The position numbers were made by a program, and so were the translations under genes. This document shows, piece by piece, positions 6,178 to 10,686 of a DNA stretch of 10,686 nt. Positions within the stretch are counted from its first letter, which is position 1. Each line of letters starts with the position of its first letter. The notes under the pieces are model-generated. The model worked only from the letters and a program-made list of their open reading frames with translations, was not told the origin of the DNA and did no database searches. This stretch comes from CAMEON01 sp963643175 (lineage in GTDB: Bacteria; Bacillota; Clostridia; Oscillospirales; CAG-272). The stretch covers positions 1 to 10,686 of the forward strand of contig CAVIJF010000045.1 in the NCBI GenBank assembly GCA_963643175.1. The letters run 5' to 3'.

Positions 6178-7551
6178 ATGGCTAAAAAAGAAATCAATAT
6201 GACAGAGGGGCCCATACTGGGGCGGATGATCCTGTTTACACTGCCCGTGATGGCAACGGGCGTGCTGCAGCTGCTGTTCAACGCATCCGACCTGGCTGTC
6301 GTGGGACAGTTCGGCGGAGCGGATTCCCAGATTGAGGTCGGCGCTGTGGGCAGCTGCGGCGCACTGATTAACCTCATCATCAACCTGTTCATGGGACTGG
6401 CAGTCGGCGCAGGCGTCATTGCCGCGCAGGACATCGGCGCCAAACGGTATGAGGCAGTGCGGAGACTGGCGGATACCGCCCTTACCGTGTCGCTCATCGG
6501 CGGCGTGGCGGTCGGACTGTTCGGATTCTTCGCAACAGAACCGCTGCTCCGGCTGATGGGAACGACAGAGGAAATCCTGCCGAGCGCCATCCCCTACATG
6601 AAGGCGTACTTCACCGGTATGCCGGGGTGCCTGCTGTACAATTACCTTGCCGCTATCCAGCGCTCCAACGGCGATACGCGCCACCCGCTGATTTTCCTGT
6701 CCATCTCCGGCGTCGCCAACGTCGGACTGAATATCCTGATGGTCGCAGGATTTCACCTGGGCGCACTGGGTGTCGGCATTGCCACGTCGGTGTCGCAGTA
6801 CATCGCCGCCGCCGCTATCCTGATTTTCATGCTCCGGGAGGAGGGCTGCTGCCGCGTGACGGGCTTTGCACTGGACGGCGAACGCCTGAAAAAGATGGTG
6901 CTCATCGGACTGCCTGCCGGATTGCAGGGAACGCTGTTCTCGCTGTCCAATGTCATCATTCAGTCTACCATCAACGGCTACGGCACCTATGTCGTCGCAG
7001 GCAACGCGGCGGGAAGCAATCTGGACGGCTTCCTGTACATCTCCATGAACTCGGTCTATACGGCTGCCCTGACCTTCGTCGGGCAGAATGTCGGCGCGGG
7101 GACGTATGAGCGCATCAAGAAAATATCCTTCCTTTGCGTGGGACTTGTGACGGCAATCGGCGTGACGCTTGGCGCCGTGCTGGTGCTGTTCGGCAATAGG
7201 CTGCTGCTGATTTTTGCCACCGGTGCAAACAAGGATGCCGTCGTGCAGGCGGGCATGAACCGCCTGATGATTATGGGAACGACGTACTTCCTGTGCGGGC
7301 TGATGGATGTCGGGTGCGGCATCATGCGCGGCATGGGCAAGACCATCCTGCCGATGATTGTGTCGCTGATAGGCTCCTGCGTGTTCCGCATCGTCTGGAT
7401 TGCCACGGTCTGCCCGCTTTTCCCGGACAACATCTTTGCCCTGTACGTCAGCTACCCCATTTCGTGGTTCATCACCGCTGCCGTCCACTACGGCTGTTGT
7501 ATCGGCAACTACCGGGCGCTCATGCGCCGGAAGAAAGCGGCGGCGGGCTGA
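6178..7551 (+). CDS. MATE-family multidrug/toxin extrusion transporter
   Basis: This 457-aa membrane protein of the MATE family (MatE, PF01554) should export organic cations, drugs or metabolites in exchange for Na+ or H+. The two homologous halves are visible. FTLPVMATGVLQLLFNASDLAVVGQF (about 20-45) corresponds to IGLPAGLQGTLFSLSNVIIQSTIN in the second half. About twelve hydrophobic segments are spread evenly, and the length is normal. SGVANVGLNILMV (about 179-191) is typical of the clostridial NorM/VmrA-like branch. The ATG at 6178 gives a normal MATE N-terminus. Its ribosome site is weak: GAGAGG lies about 17 nt away and AGAAAG about 11 nt. The gene has its own promoter, preceded by a palindrome and followed by an inverted repeat, so regulation is plausible. 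The HD-domain gene follows 71 bp later. The substrate is unknown. Confidence 0.95.
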   Translation: MAKKEINMTEGPILGRMILFTLPVMATGVLQLLFNASDLAVVGQFGGADSQIEVGAVGSCGALINLIINLFMGLAVGAGVIAAQDIGAKRYEAVRRLADTALTVSLIGGVAVGLFGFFATEPLLRLMGTTEEILPSAIPYMKAYFTGMPGCLLYNYLAAIQRSNGDTRHPLIFLSISGVANVGLNILMVAGFHLGALGVGIATSVSQYIAAAAILIFMLREEGCCRVTGFALDGERLKKMVLIGLPAGLQGTLFSLSNVIIQSTINGYGTYVVAGNAAGSNLDGFLYISMNSVYTAALTFVGQNVGAGTYERIKKISFLCVGLVTAIGVTLGAVLVLFGNRLLLIFATGANKDAVVQAGMNRLMIMGTTYFLCGLMDVGCGIMRGMGKTILPMIVSLIGSCVFRIVWIATVCPLFPDNIFALYVSYPISWFITAAVHYGCCIGNYRALMRRKKAAAG

Positions 7552-7622
7552 GGCAACGCCGGAGCTGTACGTCCGCCTGAATCAGCGGTTTTCCCAAGCC
7601 CCATACTGAAAGGAGTATTCCC

Positions 7623-8240
7623 ATGCCCGAAATCAACCCGCAGGAACTGAAGGCGGCAGAGAACCGCCGCCGCTTCACCGAAATTTACCGGAGCACTGTA
7701 ACGCGCGAGGGCGCCGACCGGCTGTTCGCCTATCTGGAGAGCACGGATTTCTTCACGGCGCCAGCATCCACCCGCTACCACGGGAACTACGCAGGCGGAC
7801 TGTGCCAGCACAGCCTGAACGTGTACGACTGCCTCTGTGACATTCTGGCGCGTCCCCGGATGCAGGAGGTGTACGGAATCCGGTACCCCGACGAGAGCAT
7901 CGCCATCGCCGCGCTCCTGCACGACCTGTGCAAGGTCAACTTCTACAAGACCAGCTTCCGCAACGCCAAGAACGAGCAGGGGAAGTGGGAGCAGGTGCCG
8001 TACTATACCATCGAGGACAACCTGCCCTACGGGCACGGGGAGAAGTCGGTGTACATTATTTCCGCCTATATGCGGCTGACGCGTGACGAGGCGTTTGCCA
8101 TCCGCTACCACATGGGCTTCTCCGCCAATGACGACCCCGGCAACGTGGGCAAGGCGCTGGAGATGTTCCCGCTGGCGTATGCGCTGTGCGCCGCGGATAT
8201 GGAGGCGGCGTACTTCTGCGAGGGGTCGCCGAAGAAGTAA
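7623..8240 (+). CDS. HD-domain metal-dependent hydrolase
   Basis: This 205-aa soluble protein carries a complete HD-superfamily pattern: His53 and His63 (YHGNYAGGLCQHSL), His100-Asp101 (LLHDLCKV), His138 (GHGE), His163 (RYHMG) and a final Asp192 (AADMEAAY). HD proteins are phosphohydrolases acting on nucleotides or nucleic-acid ends. The arrangement resembles small stand-alone HD hydrolases common in Firmicutes and their phages, with some likeness to the HD part of YhaM-type exonucleases. There is no OB or GGDEF domain attached. The start is clear, with AAAGGAG 7 nt before the ATG. It lies 71 bp after the MATE gene and 43 bp before the zinc-ribbon membrane protein, so all three may be co-transcribed. 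The substrate cannot be named. Confidence 0.88.
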   Translation: MPEINPQELKAAENRRRFTEIYRSTVTREGADRLFAYLESTDFFTAPASTRYHGNYAGGLCQHSLNVYDCLCDILARPRMQEVYGIRYPDESIAIAALLHDLCKVNFYKTSFRNAKNEQGKWEQVPYYTIEDNLPYGHGEKSVYIISAYMRLTRDEAFAIRYHMGFSANDDPGNVGKALEMFPLAYALCAADMEAAYFCEGSPKK

Positions 8241-8283
8241 GGGAAGGAAGCAGTGCACTGAGAAAGCAGGAGAGGAGAACCGC

Positions 8284-9072
8284 ATGGGACGTATGCTTGG
8301 CAGCTTTGATCCGGAGGACGAGCTGGATCGCCCGGATCTGAACAAATGCCCCGACTGCGGGTGTTATTTTGCCGCTGCTGACTGCCCCCTGTGCGGCAAG
8401 CCCTGCCCGCCGGAGATGCAGGCGGGAGCGCGCGTCGAGCCGAAGAAGCGGAAACGCCGGCGTGCCGGGAGCGGCAGGGTGCAGTTTGTCCCGTGGTATC
8501 ACACGTGGTGGTTCATCCTGATCATGATGTTCTGGATGCCGCCTGTGGGCATTATTCTGTTCCTGACCAGCCCCTACCGCGCGCGCTGGAAGGTGCTGTT
8601 CTGCGCGGTCGGTGTGGCGTACACGGTGTTTGTGTACTTTGGGCTTGGCTCCCGTCTGCTTGCGCGTCTGACTGAGAAGCCCCTTGTAAACACAAAGCTG
8701 ACCGAGGTGCAGTACCGGGAGACCTGTCTGGCTGTATCGCCGGAGCATTACTACCGGAGCGGTGCGACCGACGGGTACTACACGATGGAGCTGACCGTTG
8801 TGCGTGTCGTGACGGACAACGAGTCTGCTTCCGGTGAACCTGTTGTCTATTACCTTTGCCGCGATCCGGACGATCCGCTTGTGGAGCTGCTTGTCCGGGA
8901 CTGCCGTGTGCAGGGCGGCGGACGTTTTTTGCGCGGCGACCGCATTGCGGTCTGGGGGCAGCCGCACGGGGACGGGCAGCTGGTCGTCTATGACGGCGAG
9001 TCCGGTCGGCTGCTCAGCTATCCCGGGATCTGCATGGCGTACGGCGCGGTTATCGCGGAGGAAAGCTCCTGA
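8284..9072 (+). CDS. Zinc-ribbon membrane protein with possible OB-like tail
   Basis: I do not recognise this 262-aa protein as a named family. After an acidic N-terminus, residues 22-41 carry CPDCGCYF...CPLCGKPC, a likely zinc ribbon using Cys22/25 and Cys34/37. A strongly basic stretch follows (KKRKRRR, 54-60). Two hydrophobic helices lie at about 76-96 and 104-124. The remaining 138 residues look like a beta-rich soluble domain. FLRGDRIAVWGQPHGDG...ICMAYGAVI (215-257) resembles the GD-x-V-x-V-x-G pattern of tRNA_anti-like OB folds, which is an inference. The ATG at 8284 is chosen because GGAG lies about 6 nt upstream. The frame is open further upstream but would overlap the HD gene. The short spacing to the HD gene suggests a shared transcript. 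It could sense or bind a ligand at the membrane. Confidence 0.8.
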   Translation: MGRMLGSFDPEDELDRPDLNKCPDCGCYFAAADCPLCGKPCPPEMQAGARVEPKKRKRRRAGSGRVQFVPWYHTWWFILIMMFWMPPVGIILFLTSPYRARWKVLFCAVGVAYTVFVYFGLGSRLLARLTEKPLVNTKLTEVQYRETCLAVSPEHYYRSGATDGYYTMELTVVRVVTDNESASGEPVVYYLCRDPDDPLVELLVRDCRVQGGGRFLRGDRIAVWGQPHGDGQLVVYDGESGRLLSYPGICMAYGAVIAEESS

Positions 9073-9201
9073 AGCGGTATCCCGGCGGGGGGGCTTGCCC
9101 CCGGTGTTTCCCGACTGACCGGGTGGTTTTCCGGTACCGGAAGGGGGCGCAGGTACCCCCAAAAGCCTTGGATCCCGCCCCGCTTCCTTTCAAAAAAACA
9201 G
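9073..9201. repeat. GC-rich hairpin cluster before acpP
   Basis: This non-coding stretch follows the membrane-protein gene. It holds a GGGGG/CCCCC hairpin (9089-9093 with 9098-9102), the perfect palindrome TTCCGGTACCGGAA (9129-9142) and GGGGG/CCCCC arms (9143-9147 with 9156-9160) that run into CAAAAG (9160-9165). The GGAAGGGGG and CAAAAG words also occur in the repeats at 1681-1712 and 5887-5931, but here in the opposite order. One stem may help end the upstream transcript, though only short T stretches follow. Confidence 0.45.
9129..9142. promoter_or_regulatory. 14-bp palindrome upstream of the acpP promoter
   Basis: TTCCGGTACCGGAA is fully palindromic and ends 59 bp before the -35 box of the acyl carrier protein promoter. 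Its arms match the palindrome at 6001-6014, differing only in the central two bases. This could be a regulator site shared by the two promoters, or a recurrent part of the intergenic repeats. Confidence 0.35.
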
Positions 9202-9230
9202 TTGACAATCGCCCCGCGCACGTGTATAAT
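9202..9230 (+). promoter_or_regulatory. Consensus sigma-A promoter for acpP
   Basis: TTGACA (9202-9207) and TATAAT (9225-9230) both match consensus fully and are 17 bp apart. Transcription should start near 9237, about 40 nt before the ATG. AGGAGG (9263-9268) sits 8 nt from the start codon. Such strong signals suit a highly expressed gene. Confidence 0.92.
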
Positions 9231-9276
9231 ATACTGTGTACTGTGGTCAAAAACCTGCGAATAGGAGGGGACAGAT

Positions 9277-9501
9277 ATGAGCACGAAGGAAACCCTGATT
9301 GAGATCGTGGCGGAATACAGAAATATCGATAAGGCAGAGGTTAAGACAGACGCCGCCTTCCGGGAGATGGGACTGGATTCGCTGGATGTGGCGGAGCTGC
9401 TGCTCAAAGTGGAGGACGAACTGCACGTTGTGCTGGAGCCGTCCCCGGAGCACGATACCATCGACAAGTTAGCCGCGTTCCTTGACGGGCAGGGAAAGTA
9501 A
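9277..9501 (+). CDS. acpP: Acyl carrier protein
   Basis: This 74-aa acidic helical protein carries acyl chains on a phosphopantetheine arm. The modification site is Ser35 in the motif MGLDSLDVAELL (31-42), the same place as Ser36 in E. coli AcpP. The acidic helix II (DSLDVAELLLKVEDEL) and the closing TIDKLAAFL segment are typical. The start is supported by AGGAGG at 8 nt. The gene stands alone with its own near-perfect promoter; no fab or plsX genes are adjacent in the window. It is probably the fatty-acid-synthesis ACP. However, PEHDTIDKLAAFL and the lone position would also allow a second, specialised ACP, and the genome could carry another copy in a fab cluster. Confidence 0.93.
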   Translation: MSTKETLIEIVAEYRNIDKAEVKTDAAFREMGLDSLDVAELLLKVEDELHVVLEPSPEHDTIDKLAAFLDGQGK

Positions 9502-9521
9502 CCCCCAAGCCCCCGAAAACC

Positions 9522-9568
9522 CCGGCGTGCCGGATACCCTGCGGAGAGCAGAGCATCCGGCACGCCGG
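9522..9568. terminator. Large inverted repeat after acpP, possible terminator
   Basis: Perfect 14-bp arms (CCGGCGTGCCGGAT 9522-9535 and ATCCGGCACGCCGG 9555-9568) flank a 19-nt loop, which itself contains a small CTGC/GCAG hairpin (9539-9542 with 9548-9551). Each arm is also nearly self-complementary (CCGGC/GCCGG). It begins 20 bp after the acpP stop codon, a normal place for a terminator. However, only GTTT follows rather than a real T-run. It may stop or stabilise the acpP mRNA, or be a bacterial repeat sequence. Confidence 0.5.
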
Positions 9569-9624
9569 CGCGGCGTTTCCGAACAGGACGAGTAACAAAG
9601 AACGGAAAGAAGTGTTCCCGAATC

Positions 9625-10401
9625 ATGATGAAAGCCAACTATCACACCCACACATGGCGCTGCAGGCATGCCGAGGACAACGAGCGGGCATACGTGCAGG
9701 CGGCACTGGATACAGGACTGAAGGTGCTGGGCTTCTCCGACCATACGCCGTACCCCTTCGACGACGGATTCTGCTCCGACTTCCGGATGCGGTGCGATCA
9801 GACGGAGGACTATATCAGCACGATAGCCGCCCTGCGCGATGAGTACAGGGGGGACATTGATATCCATATCGGCTTTGAGGCGGAGTATTACCCCCGCTAC
9901 TTTGAACGGCTGCTGGAAATGCTGGAACCGACCGGGTATGAGTATCTCATTCTGGGTCAGCACCTGCTGGGCAACGAGCGGGGCGAGCAGTCCTGCTTCG
10001 AGGAAACAGAGGACACCGCACGGCTGCGTGCCTACACCGACCAGTGCATAGAGGCACTGCACACGGGGGCGTTCTCCTGCTTCGCCCACCCGGATCTGCT
10101 GCATTTCGTCGGCGACGAAACGGCGTACAGGGCAGAGGCGCGGCGGTTGTGCCGCGCGGCAAAGGCGTGCGGCGTGCCGCTGGAAATCAACCTGCAGGGC
10201 ATAGGACTGCACCGCCACTACCCCTGCGAACCGTTCTGGGAGGAGGCGGCAGTGGTCGGCAACGCGGTCATTCTGGGCTGGGACGCCCACAGGCGCGACT
10301 GGATGCGCCAGCCGGAGCTGGCGGCAGCCGGGGAGGCGATGATTGCGCGGCTGGGACTGCACCGGCTGGATTACATGACCCTCATCCGCCCGCACCCCTG
10401 A
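9625..10401 (+). CDS. PHP-domain phosphoesterase, probable histidinol-phosphatase
   Basis: This 258-aa protein has a complete PHP-family (polymerase and histidinol phosphatase, PF02811) metal site. The motifs in order are NYHTHT (His7, His9), His15, FSDH (Asp39, His40), GFEAEY (Glu85), GQH (His113), FAHPDL (His155, Asp157) and GWDAH (Asp220, His222). Size and motif spacing fit the HisK/HisJ type of histidinol-phosphatase (EC 3.1.3.15), which makes histidinol in histidine synthesis. Because no other his genes are nearby, another phosphoester substrate is possible. Two ATG codons, at 9625 and 9628, could start it. The ribosome site GGAAAGAAG is mediocre and about 11 nt away. It lies 123 bp after acpP, beyond a large inverted repeat, and no clear promoter of its own was found. 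Confidence 0.88.
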   Translation: MMKANYHTHTWRCRHAEDNERAYVQAALDTGLKVLGFSDHTPYPFDDGFCSDFRMRCDQTEDYISTIAALRDEYRGDIDIHIGFEAEYYPRYFERLLEMLEPTGYEYLILGQHLLGNERGEQSCFEETEDTARLRAYTDQCIEALHTGAFSCFAHPDLLHFVGDETAYRAEARRLCRAAKACGVPLEINLQGIGLHRHYPCEPFWEEAAVVGNAVILGWDAHRRDWMRQPELAAAGEAMIARLGLHRLDYMTLIRPHP

Positions 10402-10507
10402 GGCGGGAACCGGCGCATGAACACCGCCTGCGTTTGGGTAAACCGCGCAAAAACAGACGGCAAACCTGTACAGAAAGCCGAAATATGCCAGCAAGCCCGC
10501 CCCGACC
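10402..10507. other. Non-coding stretch after the PHP gene
   Basis: I see no gene here. The only structure is a GC-rich hairpin at its right end (GCCCGCCC 10495-10502 with GGGCGGGC 10513-10520), which reaches into the promoter that follows. The hairpin is followed by A residues on the plus strand, not T, so it does not look like a classical terminator for the PHP gene. Confidence 0.4.
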
Positions 10508-10536
10508 TTGACGGGCGGGCAAAAATATGCTATACT
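10508..10536 (+). promoter_or_regulatory. Sigma-A promoter reading off the right edge
   Basis: TTGACG (10508-10513) and TATACT (10531-10536) are 17 bp apart, each one mismatch from consensus. The -35 box lies in a GC-rich hairpin (10495-10520). The -10 box lies between 7-bp arms AAAATAT (10522-10528) and ATATTTT (10537-10543). Transcription would start at about 10543-10544 and run into the unexplained tail and beyond the window. Confidence 0.72.
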
Positions 10537-10543
10537 ATATTTT

Positions 10544-10686
10544 GGGAACCTCTAAAAATCAGTTTCCGCATCAATTTCTGCGATTCAACGGTGGAAATAA
10601 TGAAATTGGAGCGGCGAATCGCATGCCTGTTTCGAATTTCATGTATTTCTTGGGGTTAGAAGCCCCGAAATTGCGGGCGTATCCCG
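10544..10686. other. AT-richer tail with inverted repeats: IS end or structured leader
   Basis: The base composition shifts here to clearly more A and T than the rest of the window. The stretch opens with GGGAACCTCTAAAAATC, which resembles terminal inverted repeats I recall from some IS5-type elements; this is an unverified memory. Inside are interleaved inverted repeats: TGCGATTC (10579-10586) with GAATCGCA (10616-10623), and GAAATAATGAAATT (10594-10607) with AATTTCATGTATTTC (10635-10649, one extra base). A GGGG/CCCC hairpin at 10652-10666 follows. No ribosome site or convincing reading frame is present. It could be a mobile-element end, a riboswitch-like leader or an unknown RNA. Confidence 0.4.

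Noticed and set aside
6172..7488. A 438-codon leftward open frame opposite the MATE gene
   Set aside because: Its His/Gln/Asp-rich sequence is the antisense of membrane-protein codons, with no recognisable domain.
8457..8468. CCGGCGTGCCGG inside the membrane-protein gene, identical to the arm at 9522-9533
   Set aside because: It encodes part of the Arg-rich linker and lacks the partner arm, so chance in GC-rich DNA is the simpler reading.
9469..10494. A 341-codon leftward open frame opposite the PHP gene
   Set aside because: The complete PHP metal site on the plus strand shows which frame is real. The antisense frame crosses the acpP inverted repeat.
10417..10659. A possible 80-aa gene at the right end
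   Set aside because: It has no ribosome site, runs through a promoter and several inverted repeats, and shows no protein-like pattern.
1..10686. CRISPR array, defence island, prophage, toxin-antitoxin pair or retron
   Set aside because: I looked for regular repeat-spacer spacing, nuclease, helicase, reverse-transcriptase and small toxin-like pairs on both strands and saw none. The coding content is ordinary chromosomal.

Overview
The window looks like a chromosomal segment of a GC-rich, low-oxygen gut Firmicute, most likely of the Oscillospiraceae/Ruminococcaceae type (Faecalibacterium, Gemmiger or Subdoligranulum relatives). This is inferred from strong Shine-Dalgarno sites of the AAAGGAG/AGGAGG type, near-consensus housekeeping sigma promoters, Firmicute gene families (GtrA, M55 DppA, clostridial MATE, a foldase-like lipoprotein) and hairpin-rich GC-rich intergenic repeats of the kind I recall from that group. 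No database was searched.

Left half (113-5670): five genes read leftward. In transcription order they are a sugar-phosphate isomerase/epimerase-like TIM barrel, cysS, a GtrA-family membrane protein, an M55 D-aminopeptidase (DppA type, GTG start) and, after a 257-bp repeat-bearing gap, a PrsA/SurA-like lipoprotein. The first four have gaps of only 50-89 bp and can be one transcript from a perfect TTGACA-N17-TATAAT promoter at 5716-5744. The lipoprotein may be transcribed separately.

Middle (5671-6177): a divergent intergenic region with the leftward promoter, a hairpin-rich composite repeat containing a G-quadruplex-capable tract, a 14-bp palindrome and a rightward promoter (6063-6091) for the MATE gene.

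Right half (6178-10401): a MATE-family transporter, an HD-domain hydrolase and a zinc-ribbon/two-helix membrane protein with a possible OB-like tail lie close together and probably form one unit. An acyl carrier protein gene with its own consensus promoter follows, then a large inverted repeat, then a PHP-family (histidinol-phosphatase-like) phosphoesterase.

Tail (10402-10686): no convincing gene. It holds a fourth promoter (TTGACG-N17-TATACT) facing off the window, followed by a more AT-rich stretch with interleaved inverted repeats. This could be the end of an insertion sequence or a structured 5' leader.

The coding content is mostly housekeeping and metabolic. I found no defence system, CRISPR array, phage gene or tRNA/rRNA gene. 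The most unusual material is in the intergenic repeats, paired palindromes near promoters, the internal duplication in the lipoprotein, and the unexplained tail.
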